64,000 nucleotides of DNA from Hemileia vastatrix (GCA_030280995.1 JASXTE010000007.1:18452001-18516000), one strand, 5' to 3'; shown: positions 23,284-35,900, numbered from the stretch's first letter. Notes: generated by a model not told the origin, from the letters alone. A program made the numbers and translations.

Positions 23284-24073
23284 TGCCAAGGGGTACTTTT
23301 GGTCTAGAAGCTTGGTTCGAGGTTTTCACGGGATATTTAGGGGTTTTAAAGGTCTCTCAACAAAAAGGTACGTATTTCTAAAATCAATTTGATTTATTCA
23401 CTCAAAAATAAGAGGTAGATTTAAGATATCAATATAAATTATAGATTAGAATTACGTTGTTGTAAATACTAAGGTTATAAAATATAGAAATAATTGGAGT
23501 GTTGTAATTTTAATAAAAGTAAGTGATAAAAGAATGATTTGAAAATCACAAAGTAAGAGGCCTTTTATAGGCAAAACATGAGGGAATAAAATATACGGAA
23601 TTTACACCATATATTTTAAGCATGTGAGAAAAAGAATGACTGAAAGGAGTACATATATGACACAAGAATTAAATAAACTGGTACATCAACAAGGACATCA
23701 AATTTATTAGCAATAAAGTTTGAGTTCCTTGGACTGTCACAATTAATTACACAATAATTAATTAATTATATTACTTTCACGGGATTCCAGATCTCTCACT
23801 GAGGTAATATAATTGTTTCAAAGTTTTTTTACTATAAATTTATTATTAAATTCTATTCCCATTGACTTATACCATTAAGCACGGTGTTAGGGAGTAAAAT
23901 TGTAAGGGAAATTTTATTTATACTAATTAATTATATTACTTATTGTACTTAACTAGTTAATTGTAAGTAATGTTTAAGTAGGTAATTAATTATTAGTAAG
24001 AAGAAGGGGCGTGGCTTCAACTCAGTAAAATAATTAATTATTTTACTGGTTAAGTCTAGTACCCTGGCTGACA
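23284..24073 (-). repeat. 5' LTR of chromovirus B copy 1 (790 bp)
   Basis: Starts TGCCAAGGGG and ends CCTGGCTGACA, with the empty site for the S-type LTR near 23652. Next to it (23269-23283) is the primer binding site, on the minus strand ATTGAGGGCCTTCCC. The DNA after 24073 is the Tet-like relic and not the expected LTR continuation seen in copy 2. Confidence 0.9.
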
Positions 24074-24654
24074 AATTTTGCTTATGGGACACTCTACCTT
24101 CCTTTAACTCTTTTCTTGCTCTTCGACTCAAAAAGCACTGTAATAAAGCATTTGAAAAAAATCATGAGCTTGCAACCAAAGTTGGAATACTGAATTGGTG
24201 TGACTCCGAATAAGAAGATATCAGCCACAAATATCTTTTATTTTCTAATGTTATTATCACTCATTCTGGATTTCACAATAGGATTCATATCGATAGGAAT
24301 GATGCCAATTTTCTTACTTTTGGTATATTCTCATATATCAATCCAATAACTGGCCACCCAATACCATCCCCAGCTGAAATCAAAGGACATGGTTTATATT
24401 TTCCAGACCACCGGTGCATCATTGATTTTGGTTTGGGAAATGGTATCATTGAAACTATTTGGAACTCTAAGAAGGATAATCATCAAACGACCAAAGCTCC
24501 TCCTGGTTTGGAATCCTGTCAAGATTTAACACATTTTGGTTGCTCATTTCAAATCAGTCATAAGTTGATTCAAAGAATCAATAAGGTAAATAAAGAAGGT
24601 AACGTTATTCGATTTAAAAAAACTTTATCTAGATCCAAAAAGTATGGGGATTAG
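24074..24654 (+). pseudogene. Tet-like 2OG-Fe(II) dioxygenase fragment (Tet/JBP family)
   Basis: One continuous frame from the LTR end to TAG at 24654, broken by a single TAA at 24211-24213. It encodes the iron-binding HxD (HID, 24286-24294) in GFHNRIHIDRND, then NFLTFGIFSYINPITGHP, NGIIETIW, a possible distal His (DNHQTT) and the end FGCSFQISHKLIQRI. These match the general pattern of the Tet-like oxygenases that are expanded, often with transposons, in rust and other basidiomycete genomes. The amino-terminal part is missing at the LTR junction. The family enzymes oxidise methylated bases; activity of this fragment is not expected. Family call from memory of motifs, moderately sure. Confidence 0.7.
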
Positions 24655-25500
24655 AGTTGTCATCAAGAATTTTATATTTTTTCATAAATTTTTAATAAAT
24701 ATTTTTATATATCAATTTTCTCAAGTAATGTGATGATCCAATGACCTTTGGTTGTATTGCAGGTAATCATGATAACATTTATTTGTTTCTTGGGGTTCCT
24801 CTTGCCTATACCTGTGGAAAGTCTCAAAATTTTGTTTCTAGACTTGGTCTGCATTTTGGCTTGAGGAATTGTCATTACTTTAAACTAGGGAAATTGATAT
24901 ATATTAGATATTTATTTAATAATTTATGTAATAATATTAAATTTAGATGACTTCCACCCCTTACTTCAATAAAATGCAGGGGGGGGGGGGTATTGCCAAA
25001 TTTTTAAATCTGAAATGTGAAATTGGTGACTTAGAAAAATTTTGGTGATACCCACCCCTTGCTTCAATAAAATGCAGGGGAGAGTATTGCCAATTTTTTA
25101 AAACAGATATAGAATTTTTTTGACTTGTAAATATTTTGGTGAAAATTGTTTGGTGATACCCGTCCCTTACTTCAACAAAATCCATGGGGGGGTTTTGCCA
25201 AAATTTCTTATAAGACTTGTGAAATTCTTGACATGTAAGAATTTTTGGGATACCGGTAAAATGCAGGGGGTAGTAAAGCCAAAGTTTCATATAAGACTTT
25301 CAAGATTCATGACATGAAAGAATTTTTGTGATACCCACCCCTTACTTCAAAAAAATCCAGGGGGGGAGATCATCAAATTTTCAAAGGGGACATGAAAATT
25401 TTACTTAAAAAAAGAATATTTAACATTAAAATACAAAAATTCAAGTAATGATAGATAGAGTAATGAAATAAAGGAAATTATTGGAAATTTTATGTACAAA
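24655..25500. repeat. Intergenic stretch with a degenerate ~100-bp tandem repeat (24950-25370)
   Basis: Units begin with GATACCCACCCCTTACTTCAA and ATGCAGGGGGG at about 24950, 25046, 25155 and 25330, with a shortened unit near 25254. Open frames through it (24961-25290) are repeat translations. 24655-24945 shows no recognisable gene, although it may hold the decayed 3' end of the oxygenase relic. Confidence 0.65.
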
Positions 25501-25539
25501 TAAATATGAACAGTTGAAGTGTGAGAGAAATAAAACAAA

Positions 25540-26943
25540 CTAGTCATCCAACAATTTCTTTAAACGTTCAATTTCCTCAACAGATTTATTAGCTTTAACA
25601 CATTCTATCAAGAAATCATTCTTTTTCGAATTTTCTTCATGATCAAACTTATATTTCATCTGCTCTAATAGGTTTTGATGTTTGAGTGTTTTCTCCTCTT
25701 TTTTTGATTTTTTAATACTTAGAGTTAACTCAAACTTCTTCTCCTCCAAATCTTGGGCCCAATCATCCTTCTGTAAAGAGAGCTGGTACTTCCTCTCCTC
25801 CAAATCTTGGGCCTGATAATCCTTCCGTAAAGAGAGCTCGTACTTCCTCTCTTCTAAATCTTGTAGCCTATCATCCCTCCTTAAAGAGAGCTCATATTTC
25901 TTCTTTTCAAATCTTAGAGTCTCTTTAGCAATTTCTACTTGCTCTAGAGTGATAATAAAAATTAATATAAAGTGGAAGAAAAGTAGAGTAAAGTAATAAG
26001 AGGTATGGTATCATTTACCAGCATCACGTTTCTCTAAACATTGTTCCATAGACAAAAAAGGGGTTTGTGATGAAGTATCACTTTTTTGTCTTCTTTGTGA
26101 GTGGAAATTTAGAATACTTGATGCCCTACACTTCTTGTTCAAGGTCATATTTTCCTCCTCATCATTGTCACTACCTTCAGACTCAGTTGATTGAGGATCC
26201 TGGGTTTGTTCATCAGCCTTTTAAGAAATAAGAAAAAGATAAGTAAATAAAAAATAGAAAAGATAAGATAGAAGATAAAAGAAACAGACCTGAGTTAGAT
26301 TTGGTTGGGTTAAATCACCTATAGGATCTACAGAAAAGCTATCTAGATATGTCTCATTCAAATGAGGGGAGGCTTGAGTGGAGGAAGAGGATGGGAAAAG
26401 ATTTACTTCAACATCATGTTTGGTGATAGGATCTTCACCATCCAACATGTTTACAGGATTAACATTGGCTCGCTCTCCAAAAATTGCATCCATCTCTTTA
26501 AAGTAAGGACATAAAGTTTCAAGTTTATTGCCTATGGATTTTATGCCCTTAGTTATATCGTTGTTGGTAACCCCAAAACCAGTGGAAGATGAAAGAGCCT
26601 TTGCCTTCTTGTATTTTGCTTGGTAATGCTTGAATTTTTCAGACATCTGTTTAGGCAAAATATCAATCCTTCCCTTGGTCTTATTCCATAATTCATTTGC
26701 CATTAGAGGATAGCCATTAACTTTTGATGCGGGGGGCCATCCTACTTTAGTGGCATACTCAGTACCAAAAGAAGAATCATAGTTAGATTTGGTTTTCAGC
26801 CAGTTGATAAGAATGAGATGGTCATCTTTTTTTAATTGAACTGTTTTTGATTTCTTGGCTGAGCTGGGGAAAGAGGAAGTAGTGGGAATTGAAGAACAAC
26901 TGGGTGATGGCTGCCTTTGAGAAGATCTAGGATGACGAGGCAT
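25540..26943 (-). CDS. Myb/SANT-like domain and coiled-coil protein, three exons, intact
   Basis: Exons 26943-26290, 26217-26019 and 25943-25540; introns of 72 and 75 bases, both GT-AG, phases 0 and 1. The joined frame is open: 418 residues. The start MPRHPRSSQ at 26943 was preferred to 26979 because the extra 12 residues are hydrophobic and unlike the rest. A Ser/Pro-rich basic tail is followed by a Myb/SANT- or trihelix-like domain (about residues 36-122: LKKDDHLILINWL, ELWNKTKGRIDILP, KFKHYQAKYKKAKAL), then LCPYFKEMDAIFGERANVNP and an acidic stretch (ESEGSDNDEEE). Exon 3 is a long charged coiled coil with an 18-residue repeat (KYELSLRKDYQAQDLEER type) three to four times. Families like this are numerous in rusts; the role is unknown. 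DNA binding is inferred. Confidence 0.75.
25735..25905. repeat. 54-bp coding tandem repeat in the coiled coil
   Basis: Three and a partial fourth unit encode (K)Y(E/Q)LSL-x3-D-x3-QDLEE(R/K), 18 residues each. The multiple of three keeps the frame; heptad-like spacing is retained across units. Confidence 0.75.
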
Positions 26944-27316
26944 GTTATTATAAATGAAGATAAAAAGGAGCAGAAACAAGCAGATGAGATAGTGAGATGA
27001 AAAGGAGCAGAATCAAATAGATGAAATGGGGAGAAATTCTGAGCAGATAGAATGAACAGGATGGGATGAGAATGGAAGTGCGCAGAAAGGTAGAAGGCAT
27101 ATCCAGGGAGTAGTCCAAGATGTGTTTATGACAGAAGGTTGTCCAAGATGTGGTTATGAAAAATTGAGTAAAAAAATGTTGGATAAGAGGTGAACATTGA
27201 CACGTAAAGTGTCTAATAACCCAATTATTAGCAAAAATAATTGCAGAAGATAATTGTGGTATAAGGATTTTTATCCACAATTAATTTAATTGCTGATCCC
27301 TGAACATTGATACCCC
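26944..27316. other. Upstream region of the Myb/SANT-like gene
   Basis: Purine-rich on the plus strand near 26960-27070. No gene or repeat recognised. The left breakpoint of the second block copy is at about 27317, where similarity to 7702 begins. Confidence 0.4.
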
Positions 27317-28317
27317 CTATTATAGGTGTAATAATAAATTTAACTTATAATGTAATTACAATATAAATAATAAAATTTATATAAACTAAACACAACTTAT
27401 CATATAATATTATCCATACATATTGGGCGCTTCCTTGACCCTTAAGTGTGTCACTAAAATAACTAAATAAATAAAAATACTAACTTAATATAATAAATTT
27501 AAATTCTCACACTAAATAAGTTATTTTATTAAATTAATTAATTGTTTCAATTAAATTAATAATTAAATTACTTGAAATAGTTAAAACAATGAATTTAATT
27601 TTTTTTATACTGAATTAAAAATTATTATCTACATTAAGACGTGAAAATAGTTCTTTTTGTTTTAATTAAACCCTTTCCATCTATTTGTACTACCTTTATT
27701 GGATTTTCTTTCTCACCGTTATCAGCTTTCACACTCACATAGTTACTCATTTTCTTAAATTGTTTTGTTCTGGGATTTTATGGTGGGAAAACAAGTTCCT
27801 TATTCACAGGTTTGATTTACTGTTTCATTTTCCCCCATATTTTATATGTTTCAATTAAATTGAAATACTTGGTTGTTTCACATTACTATACTCTTTGTAA
27901 ATGCAATAGAACCACTTGCCTATCAAAGGGCTTTGGAATCTTCTCTGGAAATTATCACTTACATTACATGCATTTTACATACTTACAATACATTATTTTT
28001 TATTTTTATTAGAATTACAAATCTAATATCAATACTCAATAATTAGTCTAAGTTTGCTTTAAGTTTATTAATAATAAATTTTTTTTTCCATGCAGAGAAG
28101 ACATTACTTACTTAATTAAGATTTTATCAATAAAACTAAACCTCACTGTTGTGTTATTCCTCATAAACTGTTGTTGCATTTCTCTCAATTTGATTTACTT
28201 ATTTTGATTAGTTTTATTATCTTCATTTCTTTCTTTCTTTATCCTCTCTGTAGTTTTTCCTCCTCCTCTGTTCCATTTCTTCTTGTTTTCCTCCTTCTTC
28301 TAGACAACCTTCCGACA
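27317..28317 (+). repeat. S-type LTR, copy 2, 5'-truncated by the duplication breakpoint
   Basis: Matches 7702-8711 almost base for base (for example TATTGGGCGCTTCC at 27420-27433) and ends CCTTCCGACA. The first 275 bases of the LTR are missing. Confidence 0.88.
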
Positions 28318-28416
28318 ATATTTCTCTGACGGGGATATCCAGCGCAATTTGGGGATATTTTAGGGAGGGACATAATACCAGTCTGGATATTCCCAGGACT
28401 GAGTAAGACTTGCTTA

Positions 28417-30140
28417 GGGCATCTACCATTGTGTCAGTAAAAAATAAGTATATAATTGCATGTTACTTGGGTCATTTCATAATGAATTGCCATATTCAAC
28501 CACCCTATGCAGTATCTTTTACGATTCACTTCATTTAGTTAATATTCAACCAATGTATTTTTTGCTCCTATTCATTAAAACTCAATTATTTTTTTCCTTC
28601 TCATGGCTTTTAACATAGTTGATGAAGTACTTGAAATGTAAGAAGAAGACTATATCATTTCATATCTCTTTGACAATACAATCAAAAATAGATCAAGACA
28701 AAAAAAAAGAAATACTCAATCAAAATCAACTAGAAGGCCATCAAAGATTAATGAATGACTACTTTTACACCATCTGTATATACAACAACATCATGTTTGA
28801 GCTACATTTCTGTACAACCAGGGATTTGTTTAACAAGATTTGTGAAGACTTACAAAGACATAACTCTTTTTTGTTATGGAAAAAGGTAAGATAATTTTTT
28901 ATCAGTAACACTAATCACAAATTATTAAAACATAATATTTTTTTAGGAATGTTGTGGTCAATTAGGCTTATCACCACAGCAAAAAATGACATCTGCTTTA
29001 CAACAACTTGCTATTGGAATCTCAGCTGATAGCACTGATGAGTATGTATGTATTGGTGAAACTAATGCCCTCAGATCACTCAAGCATTTCATAAAAGATA
29101 TAATCAGTATAAGTGAAGAGGAATACTTACGAGAACCTAATTCAGCAGAAAAAAAGTTATTTTGAAGGAGTATGAAGAGTGTGGATTTCCTGGCTGTCTT
29201 GAATCAATTGATGGATGCATAACAAAATACTACTTACAGTATATTATTATATATTAGAAGGATTGAAAATTCTTATACATCACATTGATACAAAAAAATT
29301 GATTAGCTTAAATGTGGAATTTTTTAAAAATTGTTGAAAAAAAAAAATTGATTGAGAGATAATTGCACATACTAGTTTATTGAAATAGCCACTTCTTTAA
29401 ACTTATCATTAGAAATCTTATAATCATGAAGCCTTATTTATAAAAATACATTAAAATTAAAATTAATAAAAGAGAAATAATATATAACATTGCAAAGAAT
29501 ATAGTTCATTTTACATTTCAGAAGTGTGAGTGAAGGAAAGGCGCAAAGATATAGTGTATAAATGGTTACATTAAAGAAGTGTGAGTAAAGGAAGAAGGCA
29601 CAAAAGGCCCTTCTTATATATTAGAGCGGAGTCCTACTTTCACCAACTCCAGGACACTCACCCGTTTAGCTACAACTCTTGTGGCAAATATGAATCATCC
29701 CCAATGTAATGATGAGAAAATGAATAAGAGATAATTGGCCCATCATTACACTGAAGGCATAAAAAAGTTGGTTAGCAAGAAAAACTCATAAGTAATGAAT
29801 GTGGAAAATACTTACCTAGAAAAAAAAAAGAGATGCTGAGAGATTGAGAGAAAGTAAAAAAAAAGATATTAACAAGTAATATGAAAATTACTTACCTGAA
29901 AAAAAAGGAGAAGACAAAAAAGAATTAGCAAACAGTTGAAGGAAACTAACAGAGAAGGTGGAAAATACTTACCTAGAAAAAAAAAGGAGATGCTGAGAGA
30001 TTGAGAGATTGTAGAAAAAAAAATAACTGTAATATGAAAATGACTTACCTTGAAAAAATAGGAGAAGCTGAAAGAAGCTAACAAACAGTTGAATAAAGTA
30101 TGCATACCAACCCAACTTACAGACACGGTGGTAGATGCCC
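28417..30140 (+). mobile_element. PIF/Harbinger DNA transposon, copy 2, without the MITE
   Basis: Same inverted ends (GGGCATCTACCA) and TTA target duplication (28414-28416, 30141-30143) as in copy 1. 1724 bp. The MITE target is uninterrupted (GCTTAAATGTGG near 29306). Confidence 0.88.
28716..29240 (+). pseudogene. PIF/Harbinger transposase fragment, copy 2
   Basis: Exon 1 (about 28716-28885) and exon 2 (28947 on) with an intact intron: donor GTAAGA at 28886, acceptor TTTTTTTAG at 28946. The spliced protein reads KKECCGQLGLSPQQKM. A deletion near 29153 shifts the frame before GFPGCLESIDG. So this copy lost its frame where copy 1 lost its splice acceptor. The catalytic second Asp and Glu are missing, as in copy 1. 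Confidence 0.82.
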
Positions 30141-30746
30141 TTATAAATTATGTTAAAAACATGTAGTTCACAGGGGAACAATAAGTAAAGGTACAAAAGT
30201 TATATACATAAGTGAAATTAATAAGTAAATGCAATATATGTCATTATAATACCTTATATACATGCATATATCCACCTTTTATATTCCTATGTACTTAATA
30301 TCACATTGGAATATGTCAGGGTAATCTTAAGAACCTTAAACATAAGTCTAAAATCTTTTTAAGTTGACTTAAAGCTGTTGTTTTCATTATTTTACGGAAA
30401 AAAAAACAAGAATTGCACTTTAAATCACTGAAAAGTTGACTACATGAGCTATAAACATAATAATATGAAACATGCACCTTGACAAATTGATTTGTCTTAA
30501 TTAGAACTATTGATTTGTCTATTGAAATGAATTAAAAATAAAACTTTTCAAATGGGGTGTTATTTATTTTTTTTTTTTTCCAGAAATGGCTTCTCTGTGT
30601 GTGTACTGGCCACATACTGCCTGCATTTTCCCCATATGAATAGCTTCATTTTTAGAAAAGTTAGAATTTTTCACACTATAATTACCCCCACATTGTACAC
30701 CCACTATGAGGGAACACACTAAATTGAGCAACATGCACTTATTTAG

Positions 30747-32248
30747 TGTCAGGCTAAGGTCAAGTACAAGGACGTGAACTAGCTTGAATAGTCAGTTGTC
30801 TAGAAGATTTAAATGGTCCTATATGAATACTGTAATATAAATCCAATAAGTAGTAAAATATAATCAAAATTTAAAGGTCTCAGTAATATAATTCTCACTA
30901 GTCTTATATATGGCTTACAATCTTTGTAGTTGGTAGAAAAATAGATTTTATAATTCAGATACTATTCAAAAGTCTTATAAAAGTACTAATTGATATGTAT
31001 TGTAATTTGTTTGGTTATATTGGTTAATTGTAAATGATAAAGAATGAAGAAATACAACCCAAAAACCTCCTCCTTTTTATACACACTGAGTTCCCCAATG
31101 ATTCCCTTGATGTACCACCCAATACACAGTTAATCACGCCTCTAAACAACTAATAGACATTCCCATCAACAATCCCAGTGATCCTTGACATAATTAGAAG
31201 AGTAACAACCGCCAAAATCCTGAAATAACAAGGGAAATCCATCAAAATTAAAGAAAAAGACAAAAAGAGAGTATATGCGTATAAAACAATAATATTAAGG
31301 ACTAAAGGAGACTTTTTAAGGTTAATAATAGCTTAATAATAAGGGGGATTTAATGTAGAAATAATGGGGCTAATCCTGACATTATACTACGTGAAATTCC
31401 CATTCAAAAATAACCAAAATTGACTGAGAAACCACCCAAAAACTTAAAAAAGAGCGTGAGATGTGGGGTAACTACATGCAGTTCTTGGCAGGCGCTTGCA
31501 CGGGTAAATCCTTGACTAAAATTAGGCGAGTTTAAGCGTGGTGATGAAATAAAGTGCCAAGAGTGAGGTTATTAATGAAATTAGTGCATATAAACAGGGT
31601 CAATGCATTATTAATTAAGCTAGGACACTAAATAAGCGCCTGTCGCCTATTTTAGTGTGTTTCCCCACAGTGGGCGTAGAATGTGGGGTAATTATAGTGT
31701 GAAAAAGCTAACTTTGCTAAAAATGAAGCTATTCACACGGGAAAAAAGCAGGCAGTATGTGGCCAGTACACAGAAGCCATTTCTGGCATAAAAAACACCA
31801 AATTTGAAAAGTGTTAATTTTATGCATTTAAATAGCCAAATCAATAGTTCTAAATGAGCCCAATTGATCTGTCAAAGCGCAATTTTGATATTCTCAATTT
31901 TATAGCGCATATAGTCAACTTTTAAGTGAAATAAAGCGCATTTCTTGTTTTTTGCATAAAACAATGAATATAACAGCTTTAAGTGTACTTAAAAATTATG
32001 CAGCCTTATACTTAAGGTTCTTAAGATTACCCTAACATATTCCAACTTAATATTAAGTACATAAGACCTATAAAAGGTGGATATATGCGTGTATATAAGG
32101 TGTTATAATGGCATTTTTTGTGTATTATCATAATTTTACTTATGTATACTATTTGTGTACTCTTATTTATTATTCCCATGTATAGTTCATGTGTTTAACA
32201 TAACTTATAAGTACTTTTTACTCAGTCCTGGAGATATACAGGCTGACA
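30747..32248 (-). repeat. 3' LTR of chromovirus C
   Basis: Plus-strand ends TGTCAGGCTAAGG and ACAGGCTGACA. Same length as the 5' LTR. On the minus strand it begins TGTCAGCCTGTATATCTCC. Confidence 0.97.
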
Positions 32249-32430
32249 CTCGCCCACCCAAAAAAAACAATAAAAAAAATGATAAGTTATACATTTTATT
32301 TTATTTAATTTGTAATTTTCAGGTATTCAGAATAAATCTGTAGCATTAAAGATTCAACTTTAAAGAAATAAAACATAATAAAATATTATGAGTACTGGTT
32401 TTTTAACCCCTCAGCTGGTTGAACAGAAAT

Positions 32431-32934
32431 TTATTTCTGTTTAAATTTTTTAAGAAGGGTGGATAAATTAGAAATTTCTTTTTCAGGTATCCATTTATCA
32501 AATTCATTTGATTTCCCTTTAAATCTTAGTAAATACTCAGTTCCTTTTTCTTTAGTAAGGATTCTTTTCTTGAGTATTTTCTCAATCTCTGCTTTTTCCA
32601 CAATTTCTTCAGGTTGCTTTTTAGGCCTTCCCCTTCTTTTTGGAAATAAGTCAGGATCATTTGCATGGTAAGGTTTCAATAATGAGATAGGGAAAACTGG
32701 ATGTTTCCTATCATATGGAGCATATAATATGACTTCCACTGCATTATTCCCAACCATTTTATTTACTACAAAAGGTCCTACAAAGGGATCCTTTAATTTA
32801 ACATTACCTTGTAAGTTAAAATGTAGTGTTGATATGAGGACTTCATCTCCCTTTTTAAATTCAAATTCTTTATGAGATTTGTCCCACCTTTTCTTTTCAT
32901 ATTCAAATGCTTTTTTGGATGCATTCTTCTGCAT
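32431..32934 (-). CDS. Integrase tail and chromodomain of chromovirus C (shifted frame)
   Basis: 167-residue frame overlapping the end of the 1800-residue frame. It carries YEKKRWDKSHKEFEFKKGDE, the GPF motif (DPFVGPFVV), a basic RRGRPKK patch and a chromodomain (EIEKILKKRILTKEKGTEYL ... KWIPEKEISNLS), which in chromoviruses guides integration to chromatin marks. Element B has this joined to the integrase as CIEKSFEYEKKRWD. Here a run of six A on the coding strand (32917-32922) has one base too many; with five the frames would join. So this is a carboxy-terminal part of the same protein and not a separate gene. Confidence 0.9.
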   Translation of the reverse strand: MQKNASKKAFEYEKKRWDKSHKEFEFKKGDEVLISTLHFNLQGNVKLKDPFVGPFVVNKMVGNNAVEVILYAPYDRKHPVFPISLLKPYHANDPDLFPKRRGRPKKQPEEIVEKAEIEKILKKRILTKEKGTEYLLRFKGKSNEFDKWIPEKEISNLSTLLKKFKQK

Positions 32935-35900
32935 GCTTTCTACACATTTGTTGCATATGAATAAAGGATTTAGTGCCAGGGTGTATATCCAACCTTGGTA
33001 GCTTATTTAAAAGATTTACTGGGGTATTTGGTACATATCCCAGCCAGAGTTCAAATGGTTTCTTCTCTGTTACAGAATGAGTTGTGCTGTTATAAGCAAA
33101 TTCAAGGCCAGGAATTAATGTTACCCAGTCATGTGTGAATTTCTCATTGTCTTTGTATTCTAATCCAAAGGCACAATATCTTCTGATCATGTCTTCAAGA
33201 GTTTGTATCATCCTCTCAGCCAGCCCATCAGTTTGTGGATGGTGTGCTGTAGACAATTTTAATTGACAACCTGATACTTCCATCAAAGATGTCCAGAACT
33301 CTGAAGTAAATTTAGGGTCTCTGTCAGAGATTATGGCTTTGGGGAACCCAGCAGTATTCATCATCTGAGTCCACCATAGTAATGCCAAGTCTTTTGCAGA
33401 TACCTCTTTATGGGTAGGGATAAACTTACACATTTTTGTTAATCTATCCACTATTACCCAGCAAGAATTGAAACTTTCTTTTCCTGCTAATGGCAAGCCA
33501 GTTACAAAATCCATGTTTATAATTTCCCATGGAGCTTTTGGCTGCTCTATTTGTTGTAACAACCCAGCTCTCTTCCCAGTTAATCTTTTAGATTTCTGAC
33601 AAGAGTCACATGTTTCAATGTATTTTTGTACATCCTCTTTCATGTTTATCCACCAGGCTGTATTTTTAACTCTGGTTAATGTTTTGTTAAAGTCAAAATG
33701 ACCAGCTAAGATGTCATCATGACAAGTACTCAACATTAACTCTTTCATAGAAGGTGGTATTACTATTACATTGCTTAACTTTTTCCTGTAATATATATAT
33801 CCATCTTCAATTGATAGTTTACCTTTTTCCAACGCATTTTTATACTTTGGAGGCAAGGTTTTAATTAATGCACTCATGGAGGCATTTGTTGGATCATTAA
33901 GAATGGTAGATAGTTTAGACAAATCTTTATCAGATGAATAATTTTCCAATATAGTTTGCATAAACTCTTCTTCTAAATCCACTATATAAATCCCAAATAT
34001 ATGTATAACCTCATTTTCAGGTACATAAGCTGGGTTGTCAGCATCATTTGGCAAAGGACTTCTTGATAATAAATCCACATTTGAATGCAATGTTCCTGCT
34101 CTGTGAGTAATTGTCATTCTTCCTCTGTACTCTTGTACAGCTAGTTGCCATCTAAACATTTGCCTATTAGGTGTTTTCATGTTTAGTAATGATTTTACTG
34201 CACTGCAATCTGTTATAAGTTCAAACTTCTGATCTTCCAGATAGTAATGAAGTTTCTCCAAAGCCCACACCACGGCTAAACATTCTAGCTGTGTGGCACC
34301 ATACCTTAGTTCTGTCTTTCTTAAGGTTCTGGATATATAACAGATAACTACTTCAGATAATTTTCCATTTATTATCTGTTTTTGCTGTAAAGCAGCACCC
34401 AAACCTATGAAACTTGCATCAGTGTACAAGATAAAAGGTAGGGTGAAATCTGGCAGTCCCAATATTGGAGCTGACATCAAACATTCCTTTAATTTGTTAA
34501 AGGCGTGCTGTCTTTCATTATTCCAAATGAAAGCTTCATTCTTCCTGATTAATGTTGTTAAAGGGGCTGCAATGGATTGGTAATTTTTAATATATTGTCT
34601 ATAATATCCACACATACCTAAAAAACTTTGAACCTCTTTTACATTTTTAGGTATCCCAATGTTTTTAATTGCTGCCACTTTATTCTGGTCAACACAAATT
34701 TGTAATCCAGATACAACATGTCCAAGTACTTTCAAGGATTGAAATCCAAACTTACATTTCTTTAATGCAATAGTCATATTAATTTCATCCATTTTTTGAA
34801 AGACTCTTTTCAGGTGATTTAAATGTTCATCATATGTTTTTGAAAACACTATGATGTCATCAATATAGACCAATAGCCATCCTTCAACCATTTCTTGATG
34901 AAAAACACTATCCATCAATTTTTGGAAGACTGAAGGGGCATTCTTTGGGCCAAATGGCATTCTCACATACTTATAAATACCCATATGTGTGGTTATTAAT
35001 AAGTAATTTTGAGAATCTCTTTCCACAGGAATCTGGTGGTAACCCTTGTTCCCATCCAGACAGGAAATATATTTTGCTCCTTGTAAGGTAGCATGGATAG
35101 AAGCTATCCTTGGTAGAGGGTAAATATCATCTACTGTATATGTATTCAGAGCTCTATAATCACCACATAATCTTGCCTTATCTTTTTCATAAGAGATTAA
35201 TACTGGTGAAATGACACAATACTTAGGTGTTGTGTCCACTTTTTCAACAATACCCATTTCCAACAACAATTTTATATTGTCTTCAATATCTTTCCTTTTT
35301 GCAGGAGATGCTGGGTAAGGTTTCTTTTTTAAGCTGCCAGGAATATTATCCAGATCACAGCTTAAAGAGATTTTCATCTCATGGTTTTTGACCAATCCTA
35401 GTTCATTTGAGCCATGAGCAAATGCCATAGGATATGATTTAATCAATCTCAAAATATCTTCTTGTTCAATATTTGAGAGTTGAGGACTGAAAGAGGCCTT
35501 TTGGATTTCATTTTCCAATTCACCCACTTCATTGGTGGTTCTTCCACCTTGCAGTTGTTCTTCTCTAGGAGAAATGGTATATACTGAATTTTCAGAACAT
35601 ATTTTGAATTTTCTTTTACCATTCACCCCTATGGTGAAACAACTGTTTGCAGGATCTAGTTTAATGCCAAATTTTGTCAATAAATCATTGCCAATAATAA
35701 ACCAATCACTACAATTATTATTATCCATTACTACAAATTCACAAACTGCTCTAACATATCCATTATTATATTTAAAGAATACAGCAGTTTTGTATTTGCC
35801 AATTGGATTTAATACTGAACCAAAACCCCTCCAGTTCTTTGTCTGAACAGGTTCTAGTTTTTCCTGGTACTTACTATCAAGTTTCATTAATGCATTAAGT

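Larger units (their letters stand above)
14216..24073 (-). mobile_element. Ty3/gypsy chromovirus B, copy 1 (defective)
   Basis: On the minus strand: 5' LTR 23284-24073, primer binding site 23269-23283, leader with tandem repeats, gag (20060-22233), pol (16232-19912), purine-rich tract about 16197-16207, and 3' LTR 14216-16196 holding an S-type solo LTR. ATAAG precedes the left end, but AATTT follows the right end, so there is no target duplication. Many stops and frameshifts are present; several are shared with copy 2 (43995-54827). Confidence 0.92.

Noticed and set aside
23160..23381. Exon-like open frame (GTRTPMVPL ... FGLEAWFEVF) flanked by ACAG and GTACGT, with a copy at 52845-53010
   Set aside because: It spans the leader, primer site and start of the B LTR, where the opposite strand is the element sense; the LTR part recurs in all four B LTRs. 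It is repeat sequence that happens to be open.
32903..32934. Programmed frameshift between integrase core and chromodomain in element C
   Set aside because: The A run is not in the phase of a usual -1 slippery site, and element B has the two parts in one frame. A single-base insertion or sequencing error explains it better.
35532..35846. Antisense frames in pol and gag (also 17318-17527, 19374-19637, 37308-37595, 49139-49423)
   Set aside because: They are opposite to conserved protease, integrase and gag coding sequence and show only the complement of it.
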